A stretch of DNA of 64,000 nt from Planctomycetaceae bacterium (GCA_020426505.1 JAGQPX010000027.1:1-64000); one strand, 5' to 3'. Positions 10,202 to 19,171 are shown, counted from the stretch's first letter. The notes: generated by a model not told the origin, from the letters alone. Numbers and translations are program-made.

Positions 10202-10546
10202 ATGGCAACAGTTAAGGCAAGTCATAAGTTTGCAAGGATCTCCGCAACAAAGGTGCGGCCGTTCGCGGACATGATTCGCGGCAAGACCGTCTCGGAAGGA
10301 ATCGACGCGTTGCGTTATCTGCCGAACCGAGGCGCTCGCGTTCTGGAACAAGTCCTCAAGAGTGCCCGGGCCAATGCGGAAGACCGCGGAGCAAGAAACG
10401 TCGATCGGCTGACAATTGTCGAATCACGAGTTGACGGGGGGCCGATGTTTAAGCGACTGCAACCTCGCGCACGCGGGATGGCGTTTGTCATTCGTCGGCG
10501 TTTTGCCCACGTCCATATCGCCATTGATGCACCCGAGATTGGTTAA
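10202..10546 (+). CDS. rplV: 50S ribosomal protein L22
   Basis: L22 extends a beta hairpin into the exit tunnel, where macrolide-resistance changes arise. The 114-residue product shows KFARISATKVRPFADMIRGKTVSEGIDALRYLPNRGA and the hairpin region GGPMFKRLQPRARGMAFVIRRRFAHVHI. No tunnel-loop deletion is seen. The 79-base spacer from rpsS contains no other ORF. Confidence 0.96.
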   Translation: MATVKASHKFARISATKVRPFADMIRGKTVSEGIDALRYLPNRGARVLEQVLKSARANAEDRGARNVDRLTIVESRVDGGPMFKRLQPRARGMAFVIRRRFAHVHIAIDAPEIG

Positions 10547-10601
10547 CCCTCACAAGCTGATCTGAATCTCTCAGGACAGAGATACGAACGCGGAAAAAAT
10601 C

Positions 10602-11300
10602 ATGGGACAAAAAACACGTCCAACTGGATTTCGAATGGGCATCACCGAAGACTGGCGCAGCCGGTGGTATGCCTCGAAGAAGGAGTTCGGGAATCTCCTG
10701 GTCGAGGACCAGAAGATTCGCCGCTTCGTCAACGATAAGTACAAGTTTGCCGGCATCGCCAAGATCGAAATTGAGCGAACCCGCGATCAGGTGATCGTGA
10801 AGTTGCACTCGGCCCGTCCGGGGATCATTATTGGCCGAAAGGGTCAGGAGATTGACCGGCTGAAGGCCGACCTGGAGGCCCTCACGGGCCGGCGCATGGA
10901 AGTCAAGATTGAGGAACTGAACAACCCGTATCGCAGCGCACCGTTGGTCGCTGAGGAAATCGCTCAGCAGTTGCAAAAGCGAGGGAGCTTCCGCCGGGCC
11001 ATCAAGAAAACGATGGACCAGGTCATGGAAGCCGGGGTTGAGGGAGTCAAGATCGAACTGGCCGGGCGGTTGGGCGGGGCGGAGATGTCGCGCCGCGAGA
11101 AGGCGAGTCGGGGCTCGATTCCGCTTTCCACATTGAGAAGACATATCGACTATGGTTACACCGTCGCCAAGACTGCCCAGGGCGTGATTGGCGTGAAGGT
11201 GTGGATCGACCGGGGATTTTACGACGAGGAGGATGGCAATGGCGCTGATGCCCAAAAGGGTCAAGCACCGCAAAAGCCAAAGAGGTCGCATAAGAGGTAA
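10602..11300 (+). CDS. rpsC: 30S ribosomal protein S3
   Basis: S3 forms part of the mRNA entry channel. The product has 232 residues with MGQKTRPTGFRMGITEDWRSRWYA at the start, the KH domain signature PGIIIGRKGQEIDRLK (about 73-88), and AGRLGGAEMSRREKASRGSIPLSTLRRHIDYG. The Lys/Arg-rich tail is encoded in a stretch that also contains the start of rplP, so the last 62 bases are used in two frames. Confidence 0.97.
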   Translation: MGQKTRPTGFRMGITEDWRSRWYASKKEFGNLLVEDQKIRRFVNDKYKFAGIAKIEIERTRDQVIVKLHSARPGIIIGRKGQEIDRLKADLEALTGRRMEVKIEELNNPYRSAPLVAEEIAQQLQKRGSFRRAIKKTMDQVMEAGVEGVKIELAGRLGGAEMSRREKASRGSIPLSTLRRHIDYGYTVAKTAQGVIGVKVWIDRGFYDEEDGNGADAQKGQAPQKPKRSHKR

Positions 11301-11658
11301 CGCCACCCGCGGCAATACCATTGCGTTCGGAGATTTCGGACTGCAATCGACCCAGGCTGGACATATCAGTGCCACGACGATCGAGGCGTGTCGTATCGCG
11401 ATTACGCAGTACATCCGTGGTGATGGTAAGTTGTATATTCGTATCTTCCCGGATAAGTCTGTGACAGCACGTCCGTTGGAAACACGAATGGGAAAAGGCA
11501 AAGGCGAACCGGATCACTGGGTCGCCGTCGTCAAGCCGGGAACGGTGATGTTTGAGGTCTCCGGCGTTTCCATCGATGCTGCACGTGATTGTTTCAACCG
11601 GGTGGCGCACAAGCTGCCGGTGCGTGTTCGTTTGCTCGAACGACGCCCGGCGATTTAA
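11239..11658 (+). CDS. rplP: 50S ribosomal protein L16
   Basis: L16 organises the A-site tRNA region of 23S rRNA. A strong GAGGAGG at 11226-11232 points to the ATG at 11239 (6-base spacing), giving 139 residues beginning MALMPKRVKHRKSQRGRIRG. An ATG at 11233 is too close to the site. The start lies 62 bases inside rpsC, suggesting translational coupling. Conserved blocks: GDFGLQSTQAGHISATTIEA, RIFPDKSVTARPLETRMGKGKGEPDHWV. Confidence 0.97.
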   Translation: MALMPKRVKHRKSQRGRIRGNATRGNTIAFGDFGLQSTQAGHISATTIEACRIAITQYIRGDGKLYIRIFPDKSVTARPLETRMGKGKGEPDHWVAVVKPGTVMFEVSGVSIDAARDCFNRVAHKLPVRVRLLERRPAI

Positions 11659-11692
11659 CGTGAACGATAGAGCGGATTAATAAAGAGTAGTC

Positions 11693-11899
11693 ATGTCCAA
11701 GGCATCAGAATTTCGGGAAATGAACGACGAGCAACTGGAGCTGGAACTCCGAGAGACTCGTCAGGAGCTGTTCCGATTGAGGTTTCAAGCGGCAACCGAA
11801 CGTTTGGATGCACCAAGCAACTTGACGCGCCTTCGCCGAAAGATCGCTCGGATCAAGACGATCCAGAACGAACGGCAACGAGGTGCAGCGGCGACCTAG
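11693..11899 (+). CDS. rpmC: 50S ribosomal protein L29
   Basis: Small helical protein at the tunnel exit next to L23. It has 68 residues with the pattern KASEFREMNDEQLELELRETRQELFRLRFQAAT, then the RLRRKIARIKTIQNER helix. It lies between rplP and rpsQ. A hairpin follows immediately after its stop codon. Confidence 0.95.
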   Translation: MSKASEFREMNDEQLELELRETRQELFRLRFQAATERLDAPSNLTRLRRKIARIKTIQNERQRGAAAT

Positions 11900-11900
11900 T

Positions 11901-11932
11901 CTGCTGAGCCCCATCAATGGGGGCTTCAGCAG
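11901..11932 (+). promoter_or_regulatory. stable hairpin in the rpmC-rpsQ spacer
   Basis: CTGCTGA-GCCCC (11901-11912) pairs with GGGGC-TTCAGCAG around a short loop with a single bulge, starting two bases after the rpmC stop. No T tract follows, so a true terminator is unlikely; an RNA processing or partial attenuation site is possible. Confidence 0.4.
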
Positions 11933-11964
11933 GATCACCTATTCAATCTTAGGAGAGTCATTCG

Positions 11965-11991
11965 ATGAGCGGTCGGAGAAATCATTCATGA
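11965..11991 (+). promoter_or_regulatory. possible 8-codon leader ORF overlapping the rpsQ start
   Basis: A good AGGAG (11951-11955) precedes ATG 11965 by 9 bases. That ATG opens an eight-codon frame (MSGRRNHS) whose TGA overlaps the rpsQ ATG as ATGA at 11988-11991. rpsQ also has its own GGAG at 11975-11978. The arrangement would suit translational coupling, but it may be chance. Confidence 0.3.
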
Positions 11992-12245
11992 GGCGTACAC
12001 TCCAAGGTGTCGTAACGAGCGACAAACGGGACAAGACTCTGCGTGTTGAGGTCAAACGGCTGTTTCGTCATGCCAAGTACGGAAAGATCGTGCGTGGCAG
12101 GACGGTGTGTCACGTGCACGATGAGAACAACGAAGCCCACGAAGGGGACACCGTTGAGATCGTGGAAAGCCGCCCGCATTCCAAGCAGAAGCGATGGGAG
12201 CTGGTTCGAGTCGTTGAGAAGTCAAAAGCCGTCGCTCGCGTCTAG
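11988..12245 (+). CDS. rpsQ: 30S ribosomal protein S17
   Basis: S17 binds the 5' domain of 16S rRNA. The ATG at 11988 is chosen because MRRTLQGVVTSDKRDKTLRVEVKRL is the standard S17 N-terminus; the longer open frame includes non-homologous sequence over the rpmC end. It gives 85 residues, with HAKYGKIVRGRTVCHVHDENNEAHEGDTVEIVESRPHSKQKRW matching the OB-fold core. Confidence 0.95.
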   Translation: MRRTLQGVVTSDKRDKTLRVEVKRLFRHAKYGKIVRGRTVCHVHDENNEAHEGDTVEIVESRPHSKQKRWELVRVVEKSKAVARV

Positions 12246-12337
12246 CCTCCTCCGGCAATAACAAGACTCACCGGCGGACCATCGGAGCATATTAAGATTC
12301 GGGCACAGACGGAATCAGAGTTGGTGAAAGTGGAATA

Positions 12338-12712
12338 ATGATTCAGATGCAGACACTCCTGGATGTTGCAGATAACAGCGGCGCGAAGGTCGCGCGCTGC
12401 ATTCGCGTCCTGGGGGGAACAAAGAAGCGGACCGCAGGACTCGGTGACATTGTTGTCGTCTCTATCCAGAAGTCCATTCCAGGAGCGCCTGAGCTTGTCC
12501 GATCGGGCAAGGTGATTCGGGGCGTCATCGTCCGTTGCCGTCAGCCAACGCGTCGAGAGGATGGCAGTTACGTTCGGTTTGACAAGAACGCGATCGTCCT
12601 GATTGACGGTGACGGCAATCCGCGAGGCACGCGCATCTTCGGGGCCGTCGCCCGAGAATTGCGTGACCGCAGATACATGAAGATCATTAGTCTTGCGAGT
12701 GAAGTGGTGTAG
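12338..12712 (+). CDS. rplN: 50S ribosomal protein L14
   Basis: L14 forms an intersubunit bridge and is the landing site of RsfS. The product has 124 residues, starting [27 protein letters not shown] and containing [59 protein letters not shown]. It opens the spc-type section and continues without a recognisable promoter. Confidence 0.97.
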   Translation: MIQMQTLLDVADNSGAKVARCIRVLGGTKKRTAGLGDIVVVSIQKSIPGAPELVRSGKVIRGVIVRCRQPTRREDGSYVRFDKNAIVLIDGDGNPRGTRIFGAVARELRDRRYMKIISLASEVV

Positions 12713-12776
12713 GTGATGCCTCGGTTAGGTTGGTTGAAGTTTCGTTGGACAGATTGAAGAGAAACAGAGTGTCGCT

Positions 12777-13130
12777 GTGAAGATCAAGAAAGGTGATTCA
12801 GTCGTCGTGATTGCAGGAGACGAGAAGTCATCGACACCACGACGTGTGATTCAGGTTTTGGATAATGGAAGGAAGGTCCTGATCCAGGGAGTGAATCAGG
12901 TGTGGAAACACGTTCGCAGAGGACATGCCAAGAGCCCCCAGGGGGGAAGGCTTCATTTGGAGATGCCCATCCAGAGTTCGAACGTCATGTTCTACTGTGA
13001 GTCATGCAATAAGCCGAGCCGCCTTGGTCTGCGTTATTCTGCCGACGGTGCCAAGGAGCGGTTCTGCCGTAAGTGCAGCACGACTGCCGGAACCGTCAGC
13101 CCCTCCAAGAAAGCCCACGCTAAATCATAA
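12777..13130 (+). CDS. rplX: 50S ribosomal protein L24
   Basis: L24 is an early 50S assembly initiator with a KOW motif. The GTG at 12777 gives MKIKKGDSVVVIAGDEKSSTPRRVIQV and 117 residues. The C-terminal part has two Cys pairs, CESC near 77 and CRKC near 98, compatible with the zinc-ribbon tail found in many L24 proteins. Position after rplN is standard. Confidence 0.96.
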   Translation: MKIKKGDSVVVIAGDEKSSTPRRVIQVLDNGRKVLIQGVNQVWKHVRRGHAKSPQGGRLHLEMPIQSSNVMFYCESCNKPSRLGLRYSADGAKERFCRKCSTTAGTVSPSKKAHAKS

Positions 13131-13217
13131 GCGAAACAAGTACAAAGGACGCTTTTGCCTTCAGTTCAATCCCTGCATCAGGTGCAGGAGCATTCAAAAC
13201 GCCATCGCGGTTGAGAC

Positions 13218-13772
13218 ATGTCAGTACCACGCCTCCAGGAACAGTTTCAAACATCGATTGTCGGCCAACTCAGTGATGAGCTGGGCCGCAAGAATCCCCA
13301 CTCACTCCCCAAGCTGGAGAAGATCGTCATCAGCATGGGGGTGGGCAAGGCGATCCAGGACCGCAAGGTGCTTGACGAAGTCGTCAGCCAGTTGTCGTTG
13401 ATCGCCGGCCAACAGGCTCAGATTACGAGGGCTCGTCGATCTATCGCCAACTTCAAACTTCGCGAGGGGATGGAAATCGGTTGTCGCGTGACCCTGCGAA
13501 AGCATCGGATGTACGAGTTTCTCGACCGGCTCATCTCCATCGTTTTGCCTCGGGTGAGAGACTTTCGCGGGCTCAACCCCAAAGCATTTGATGGTCGGGG
13601 GAACTATAGTCTCGGCTTGAACGAGCAAATGGTGTTTCCGGAAGTGAACCCGGACAGTGTCAAATCCGTGCAGGGGCTCAACATTACGATGGTCACATCG
13701 ACGACGAGCGACGACGAAGCGAGACTTCTGCTCAGTTCGTTCGGGATGCCGTTCCAAAAAGGTGCCCAGTAA
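13218..13772 (+). CDS. rplE: 50S ribosomal protein L5
   Basis: L5 binds 5S rRNA in the central protuberance. The 184-residue product has NPHSLPKLEKIVISMGVGKA, SLIAGQQAQITRARRSIANFKLREGMEIGCRVTLR, and RDFRGLNPKAFDGRGNYSLGLNEQMVFPEV. The 87-base spacer from rplX holds a small hairpin (CCTGCA 13172-13177 with TGCAGG 13183-13188). Confidence 0.97.
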   Translation: MSVPRLQEQFQTSIVGQLSDELGRKNPHSLPKLEKIVISMGVGKAIQDRKVLDEVVSQLSLIAGQQAQITRARRSIANFKLREGMEIGCRVTLRKHRMYEFLDRLISIVLPRVRDFRGLNPKAFDGRGNYSLGLNEQMVFPEVNPDSVKSVQGLNITMVTSTTSDDEARLLLSSFGMPFQKGAQ

Positions 13773-13838
13773 CACCCTCGTTTCGACCTTTTCGAATCCA
13801 TACTTTGTCAGTTTCAACACAGCGAATTCATCACCGGC

Positions 13839-14024
13839 ATGGCCAGTAAATCCAAAATTGCCAAGGCTAACCGCAAGCCGAAATTCAGTTCCCGCCAAGA
13901 GCATCGCTGCCAGCTTTGTGGACGTCCACGGGCTGTCTATCGAAAATTCCAGATCTGCCGAATCTGTTTCCGGGACCTGTGCCTGGACGGCATGGTTCCT
14001 GGCGCCAAGAAGGCCAGTTGGTAA
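13839..14024 (+). CDS. rpsN: 30S ribosomal protein S14, zinc-binding form
   Basis: Short S14 (61 residues) of the zinc-ribbon type: CQLC at about 24-27 and CRIC at about 40-43, followed by the usual C-terminal PGAKKASW. It lies between rplE and rpsH as expected. The Cys residues show it to be the C+ form rather than the longer zinc-free paralogue. Confidence 0.96.
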   Translation: MASKSKIAKANRKPKFSSRQEHRCQLCGRPRAVYRKFQICRICFRDLCLDGMVPGAKKASW

Positions 14025-14049
14025 GCGATCAGCCGGAGAAACCACAACT

Positions 14050-14445
14050 ATGATGACCGATCCCATTGCCGACCTCTTGACCCGCATTCGCAACGCCTTG
14101 CGGATCGAACGTCCCAATGTCGATATCCCCTCTTCAAAACTGAAGGTCGGAATTGCCGAGGTCCTTCAGCGTGAAGGATACATCTGGGACTTCGAAGTCA
14201 TTGAACACGCCCCACAGAACATCCTGCGAGTCAACCTGAAATACGGTCCCAACGGCGAACGGGTCATCCAACAACTCAAGCGAGTCAGTAAACCCGGACG
14301 ACGTCATTACGTGGCGGTCTCCGATGTGCCCGAAGTACTCGATGGTCTGGGGATCAGTGTGTTGTCGACCAATCAGGGAGTTTTAAGCAACCGCGAGGCT
14401 CGAAGTCAGAATGTTGGCGGAGAGGTGCTTTGCAGTATCTGGTAA
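14050..14445 (+). CDS. rpsH: 30S ribosomal protein S8
   Basis: S8 binds the central domain of 16S rRNA. The ATG at 14050 (or the adjacent ATG at 14053) gives MMTDPIADLLTRIRNALR, the family N-terminus, and 131 residues. The longer open frame upstream overlaps rpsN and is not S8-like. The C-terminal core is GLGISVLSTNQGVLSNREARSQNVGGEVLCSIW. Confidence 0.96.
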   Translation: MMTDPIADLLTRIRNALRIERPNVDIPSSKLKVGIAEVLQREGYIWDFEVIEHAPQNILRVNLKYGPNGERVIQQLKRVSKPGRRHYVAVSDVPEVLDGLGISVLSTNQGVLSNREARSQNVGGEVLCSIW

Positions 14446-14493
14446 CTCTCGACACAATCGGATCACCTCAGTTCAATAGCGAATGATCGACCT

Positions 14494-15045
14494 ATGTCAC
14501 GTATTGGAAAACAACCCGTCGTTGCACCGGATGGGGTGGATGTCTCCATCTCCGGGAACACCGTCACGGTCAAGGGGAAGCATGGCGAGTTGACGCTCGA
14601 CGCCCATCCGCGAATGAGTGTGACATATGACGCCGACTCCCGTAAAATCACGGTGTCACGTCCAAACGACCAGCGTGAGAATCGTGCACTCCATGGACTG
14701 ACCCGCAGCCTGATCAATAACATGATCATCGGCGTTCAGGAGCCATTTGTGAAACGGCTGGAAGTGGTGGGGGTGGGATATCAGGCATCACTCAGTGGAA
14801 ATGAGTTATCCTTGCAAGTCGGATTCGCGAATACCGTCAAGCTGCCGCTACCCGACAAGGTCACCTGCAATGTGCCTTCGCCCACAGCGATTGAAGTCAA
14901 AAGTATAGACAAGCAGGCGGTGGGACAGTTTGCAGCGGACATTCGCAACGTTCGCCCGCCCGAACCCTACAAGGGCAAGGGGATTCGCTTTCAGGGCGAA
15001 CATATTCGCCGCAAAGCGGGCAAGGCCTTTGCCAGTGGTGGTTAA
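14494..15045 (+). CDS. rplF: 50S ribosomal protein L6
   Basis: L6 lies near the factor-binding centre. The product has 183 residues with MSRIGKQPVVAPDGVDVSISGNTVTVKGKHGEL, VKRLEVVGVGYQASLSGNELSLQVGF, and the C-terminal signature IRNVRPPEPYKGKGIRFQGEHIRRKAGK. All family blocks are present in order. Confidence 0.97.
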   Translation: MSRIGKQPVVAPDGVDVSISGNTVTVKGKHGELTLDAHPRMSVTYDADSRKITVSRPNDQRENRALHGLTRSLINNMIIGVQEPFVKRLEVVGVGYQASLSGNELSLQVGFANTVKLPLPDKVTCNVPSPTAIEVKSIDKQAVGQFAADIRNVRPPEPYKGKGIRFQGEHIRRKAGKAFASGG

Positions 15046-15114
15046 TCCGGTTGAAGAATTCAGTGTCCAATGCCGTCGTCGTGGCAGTGGGTTGAAAAAA
15101 AGACAGATCGCGAC

Positions 15115-15480
15115 ATGAAACTACAAAAGAGAATCGCCAAACAACGAATTCGACGTGCCCGTCACGTCCGGAATCGCATTCGCGCGGCCGGTCGCCTGCG
15201 CCTTTCGATTTTCCGCAGCAACCAGCAAATCTACGCCCAGATCATCGACGACACAGAAGGTCGCACGCTCGTGTCTGCCAGTTCGATTGAGAAGGCACTC
15301 GGGGGGCCGAAGGCCAATAACGGCAACACGGCAGCGGCTCAACGGGTCGGGAAAGCCCTGGCAGAACGTGCAAGTGCAGCAGGGATCAAGGAAGTCGCCT
15401 TCGATCGCGGAATCTACAAATACCATGGTCGCATTGCTGCACTGGCCGATGCGGCACGCGAAGGTGGGCTCAGCTTCTGA
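15115..15480 (+). CDS. rplR: 50S ribosomal protein L18
   Basis: L18 binds 5S rRNA together with L5. ATG 15115 gives 121 residues starting [26 protein letters not shown]; the upstream open frame adds unrelated residues. Family features are [31 protein letters not shown] and [26 protein letters not shown]. Confidence 0.96.
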   Translation: MKLQKRIAKQRIRRARHVRNRIRAAGRLRLSIFRSNQQIYAQIIDDTEGRTLVSASSIEKALGGPKANNGNTAAAQRVGKALAERASAAGIKEVAFDRGIYKYHGRIAALADAAREGGLSF

Positions 15481-15558
15481 GCTGTTGAATTGATTCAGTT
15501 CTTCCAAGATTGACTGATAACGAAACGAATACATTCCTGAGGTCTACGGAGTATTATC

Positions 15559-16038
15559 GTGGCGACAGACGCTCCCGCACAATCCCCAGAACAAGTCGTT
15601 CAGATCCGACGATGCTCATGCGTCGTGAAAGGCGGTCGGCGGTTCAGCTTCGCAGCGATGGTCGTCGTTGGCGACAAGAACGGTCGCGTCGGCTGGGGTT
15701 ACGGCAAGGCAAAAGAAGTTCCATTAGCGGTCGAGAAGGCAACCAAGGCGGCGAATCGCAGTCTCAAAACAATCCCTTTGCGTGAGACCACAATTTCTCA
15801 CCAGGTCGAAGGGCGATTTGGCGCATCCAAGGTGTTGTTGATTCCCGCCAGTCCGGGTACCGGGATCATCGCAGGTGCCACCGTACGGGCGGTTGTGGAA
15901 TCTGTCGGCATCAGGGACATCCTGACGAAGAGCCGGGGTTCCAGTAACCCGGTCAATCTCGTGAAAGCAACATTTGATGCACTGGCAAAGCTGCGAACGC
16001 GCGAAGACGTGATGCGGCTGCGAGGAGTAGAACTGTAA
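15559..16038 (+). CDS. rpsE: 30S ribosomal protein S5
   Basis: S5 contributes to decoding accuracy and contacts the spectinomycin site. The GTG at 15559 gives 159 residues. Seen: [40 protein letters not shown], the helix-turn [37 protein letters not shown]. Its stop overlaps the rplO start by one base (TAATG), leaving no room for rpmD (L30), which normally lies between them. Confidence 0.97.
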   Translation: MATDAPAQSPEQVVQIRRCSCVVKGGRRFSFAAMVVVGDKNGRVGWGYGKAKEVPLAVEKATKAANRSLKTIPLRETTISHQVEGRFGASKVLLIPASPGTGIIAGATVRAVVESVGIRDILTKSRGSSNPVNLVKATFDALAKLRTREDVMRLRGVEL

Positions 16039-16487
16039 TGATCATCGACGACGTCCATCGCGGCATTCAGAAAAACAAAAATCGGAAAAGGGTCGGCCGT
16101 GGCCCGGGCTCCGGACATGGCAAGACGGCCGGGCGTGGCCACAAGGGTTTTTACAGCCGCCGTGGAGCGTCCCGTCGCGTCGGCTTTTCCGGCGGACAGA
16201 TGCCCCTCGCCCGTATTATCGCCAAACGGGGTTTCAACAATAACCAGTTTGCTGATAAGGTGTTGGCGATCAACGTGTCGGTCCTTGATGTCAAGTTTCA
16301 GAACGGCGACACCGTCAACCCAACCACCCTCGCCGAACGAGGCCTGGCGAAAGGAAAGTTTGACTTCATCAAGATCCTGGGGGACGGCGAACTCTCCAAG
16401 AAACTGACCGTTCAGGTTCATCGGTTTTCCAAATCTGCGGAAAAGAAGATCCAGAAAGCTGGCGGCACCGCGGAGACGCTTTCGTAA
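16038..16487 (+). CDS. rplO: 50S ribosomal protein L15
   Basis: L15 is a late 50S assembly protein. The product has 149 residues with the Gly/Arg-rich segment [21 protein letters not shown] near 20-40, then [21 protein letters not shown]. It starts on the last base of rpsE, a coupled arrangement, and precedes secY. Confidence 0.96.
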   Translation: MIIDDVHRGIQKNKNRKRVGRGPGSGHGKTAGRGHKGFYSRRGASRRVGFSGGQMPLARIIAKRGFNNNQFADKVLAINVSVLDVKFQNGDTVNPTTLAERGLAKGKFDFIKILGDGELSKKLTVQVHRFSKSAEKKIQKAGGTAETLS

Positions 16488-16613
16488 TGCGTTTTTCCGT
16501 CTGTCACTCCTTCGTGGTCGTCTCGTTTCACTCTCAACGCACTCAGACGAATTCGCCTTGTCCAATGGAGTCGCGCAATCACTCGTCCCGCTCGCGTGTA
16601 AGGACACAAACGC

Positions 16614-18005
16614 ATGCTGGCTAAGCTGATCACCGTCTTTCGGATTCCTGAGTTACGGCAGAAGATCTTTCTGACGTTGTTTCTTCTCGCCGTCTATCGG
16701 ATGGGGTTCGCGATTCCGTTGCCATTCCTCGATCAGCAGCAGTTCGGGGATGCGATGCAGCGATTGTCAGAGCAACAGGGCGGACTGGGTCAGGTGATTC
16801 AGGTGGTCTCTCTGTTCTCCGCTTCAAGCATCGGCAACAGCACGATTTTCGGGCTGGGCATCATGCCCTATATCTCGGCATCCATCATCTTTCAGCTGCT
16901 GGGGTCGGTCTATCCGCCACTCGAACAGCTGCAAAAAGAGGGGGAAGCGGGTCGCAAGAAGATCAATGAATATACCCGCTATGCGACGGTGGTCATCTGT
17001 CTTGGTCAGAGTTACTTCTGGATCCGCATGCTCTCCGGCGGACTCGGTGCTCAGGAAGGTGGGCTGATCATCCGCGAATACGATTGGTGGTTCTACCATC
17101 TCGTCGGCACCGTTACGATGACGGCCGGCACGATCCTCCTGATGTGGATCGGTGAGCAAATCGATGAATACGGCATTGGAAACGGAATCAGCTTGCTGAT
17201 CATGGCCGGTATCCTGGCCCAGATGCCGCGCGCGTTGATCGACCTTTTGGGACCAGCGTTTAAGAACGGGATCGGCCTCGGATCGGAGACGGGCATTGAC
17301 AAGCTGTTGCTTCTTGTCGTGCTGTTCGTCGGGGTGATTATTGCTGTCGTTGCGATTACACAAGCCCAGCGCCGAATCCCCATTCAAAGTGCCAAGCACG
17401 TCCGCGGTCGACGAGTCTTCGGCGGCCAGCGTCAGCACCTGCCGTTGCGTGTCAATCAGGCAGGCGTGATGCCGATCATCTTCGCCTCCAGCCTGCTGAT
17501 GTTCCCCTACTTTTTGTTCAATTGGCTCAACCAACTCTGGGCAAGTCAGGAGTGGACATTCGGCCAGGACACCATCGGGCTTCTCTACGCAGCATTCGGC
17601 GGTGCCGGACGCGGATTCCTTTACAACATCTCCTATGTCGCGTTGATCTATTTCTTCTGCTACTTCTGGACTGCGATCACATTCAACCCGCGAGACATGG
17701 CGAACAACCTCAAAGACTACGGGAGTTTCATCCCGGGTTATCGTCCGGGTGAGCGAACGGCGAGCTATCTCGAACAGGTGATGGCCCGCATCACTTATGT
17801 GGGGGCCGGCTTCTTGGCCATCATCGCCATCATTCCGACCATCGTCGCGACTGCGATGGACATCCCTTTCCTGATCGCCAGCTTTTACGGCGGGACGGGC
17901 TTGCTGATCGTCGTGTCCGTCGCTTTGGACCTGGTGCAGAAGATCGACAGTCACCTCGTCATGCGAAACTACAATGGCCTCTTGGAATCCGAGGGTGGCT
18001 CTTAG
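16614..18005 (+). CDS. secY: protein translocase subunit SecY
   Basis: Central channel of the Sec translocon in the inner membrane. The 463-residue product has about ten hydrophobic segments, the plug/TM2 region [19 protein letters not shown]5 region [15 protein letters not shown], the cytoplasmic [15 protein letters not shown] loop, [15 protein letters not shown], and [17 protein letters not shown]. The ATG lies 10 bases after AAGGA. It is in the spc position but adk is absent downstream. Confidence 0.97.
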   Translation: MLAKLITVFRIPELRQKIFLTLFLLAVYRMGFAIPLPFLDQQQFGDAMQRLSEQQGGLGQVIQVVSLFSASSIGNSTIFGLGIMPYISASIIFQLLGSVYPPLEQLQKEGEAGRKKINEYTRYATVVICLGQSYFWIRMLSGGLGAQEGGLIIREYDWWFYHLVGTVTMTAGTILLMWIGEQIDEYGIGNGISLLIMAGILAQMPRALIDLLGPAFKNGIGLGSETGIDKLLLLVVLFVGVIIAVVAITQAQRRIPIQSAKHVRGRRVFGGQRQHLPLRVNQAGVMPIIFASSLLMFPYFLFNWLNQLWASQEWTFGQDTIGLLYAAFGGAGRGFLYNISYVALIYFFCYFWTAITFNPRDMANNLKDYGSFIPGYRPGERTASYLEQVMARITYVGAGFLAIIAIIPTIVATAMDIPFLIASFYGGTGLLIVVSVALDLVQKIDSHLVMRNYNGLLESEGGS

Positions 18006-18031
18006 GCCAATCGAGAGTTGAGGCAAGTGCG

Positions 18032-18805
18032 GTGCTCACGCTAAAGAGTCGACGTGAAATTGGCCTGATGCGCGAGGCCTGCCAACTCGTGGTGGAGGCA
18101 CACCGACTGATCAGCAAGATGATCGCACCGGGCATCACGACGGCTGCACTCGACCGGGTTGCTGAAGATCTCTTTCACCAACGAGGGGCGACTCCTCTCT
18201 TCAAAGGATTCCCCGGAACCGTGCCGTTTCCGGCCGTGACTTGCATCAGCGTCAACCAGCAGGTCGTCCATGGAATCCCTGGCCCCTATGAACTCCGGGA
18301 GGGGGACATCGTCAGTGTGGACACGGGATGTCGGCTCAATGGCTGGTGTGGCGATGGAGCCTGGACCTACGCGGTTGGGGAAATCGACGGACTCAAGGCG
18401 CGGCTGAGAGAGTCAGGACAGTCGGCTCTGCAGACTGCCATTCAAGGGATGAGAACCCGCAAGCGATGGTCTCAGGTTGCTCGTCAGATTGAACGGGGTG
18501 TTGCTCGCGATGGATTCACGGTTGTGGAAGACTTTGTGGGACATGGCATCGGAAAGGAAATGCATGAAGAGCCGGAGGTGCCCAACTACGACAGCGAGGA
18601 TTTCGAAGAACGTGATTTCCCCATCAAAACCGGACTGGTCCTGGCGATTGAACCGATGGTGAACGCTGGCACGTCGGAGATCATGATCCTCGACGACCAC
18701 TGGACCGTCGTCACGGCCGACGGAGCTCCGAGCGTGCATTTCGAGCATACGGTGGCGATGACGAAAGAAGGCCCGGCCATCCTCACGGAAGGTCTGGGGC
18801 AGTGA
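18032..18805 (+). CDS. map: methionine aminopeptidase, type I
   Basis: Removes N-terminal Met from nascent proteins. The GTG at 18032 gives 257 residues. Metal ligands are recognisable: Asp in VSVDTG (about 92), Asp in WCGDGAW (about 107), His in [13 protein letters not shown] (about 171), Glu in VLAIEPMV (about 204), Glu in HFEHTVA (about 236). Its place between secY and rpmJ is the common one; infA, often found in between, is missing. Confidence 0.97.
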   Translation: MLTLKSRREIGLMREACQLVVEAHRLISKMIAPGITTAALDRVAEDLFHQRGATPLFKGFPGTVPFPAVTCISVNQQVVHGIPGPYELREGDIVSVDTGCRLNGWCGDGAWTYAVGEIDGLKARLRESGQSALQTAIQGMRTRKRWSQVARQIERGVARDGFTVVEDFVGHGIGKEMHEEPEVPNYDSEDFEERDFPIKTGLVLAIEPMVNAGTSEIMILDDHWTVVTADGAPSVHFEHTVAMTKEGPAILTEGLGQ

Positions 18806-18863
18806 TTTGGAAGCCTGATCCAGAATGATCGAAGATTTCAGTCTGAATCCGACCTTCAGTCGC

Positions 18864-18893
18864 TTGAGACATTCGCCGGAGACTGCTTATAAT
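18864..18893 (+). promoter_or_regulatory. sigma70-like promoter of the alpha operon (rpmJ-rplQ)
   Basis: TTGAGA at 18864-18869 and a perfect TATAAT at 18888-18893 with 18-base spacing lie in the 146-base map-rpmJ gap, 59 bases before the rpmJ start. It would give rpmJ-rpsM-rpsK-rpoA-rplQ transcription independent of the upstream cluster. Confidence 0.65.
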
Positions 18894-18951
18894 CTTCGCT
18901 CCTCCCGGTGCGGAGAAGGGATAGGTACGTCCAACAGGAACTGAGGTTAAA

Positions 18952-19068
18952 ATGAAGGTTCGTTCGAGCGTCAAGCGAATCTGCGAGAATTGCAAGATCG
19001 TCCGTCGTCACGGGCGCGTGTACGTGATTTGCTCATCAAATCCCCGTCACAAACAGCGTCAGGGATGA
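18952..19068 (+). CDS. rpmJ: 50S ribosomal protein L36, zinc-binding form
   Basis: A 38-residue protein, [19 protein letters not shown] and onwards, ending NPRHKQRQG. Zinc ligands Cys11, Cys14, Cys27 and His33 are all present, the C+ form. It is too short for most ORF cut-offs. It lies between map and rpsM behind a good promoter. Confidence 0.96.
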   Translation: MKVRSSVKRICENCKIVRRHGRVYVICSSNPRHKQRQG

Positions 19069-19090
19069 TGGCCGGGTGGGAGTTCCGGGA

Positions 19091-19171
19091 GCGACGTTCA
19101 AGACTCGGTCGTCGCCTGCCATCAACTCTGCCCCATTGAATCCGAGTGCGAACTCCAGATGGTTCGCACTC
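19091..19171 (+). promoter_or_regulatory. structured leader upstream of rpsM
   Basis: Two hairpins fill the 139-base rpmJ-rpsM gap. GCGACG (19091-19096) pairs with CGTCGC (19110-19115). GAGTGCGAAC (19144-19153) pairs perfectly with GTTCGCACTC (19162-19171) around an 8-base loop. The second stem ends about 36 bases before the rpsM ATG and has no T tract. In E. coli the rpsM leader is the binding site of the S4 repressor; here rpsD is not in the operon, so the ligand is unknown. Confidence 0.5.

Noticed and set aside
10488-11501. 337-codon open frame on - opposite rpsC-rplP
   Set aside because: Antisense to two ribosomal genes; no protein-like motif.
16824-18026. 400-codon open frame on - opposite secY
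   Set aside because: Antisense shadow, Asp/His/Gln-rich composition typical of reversed coding sequence, no family.
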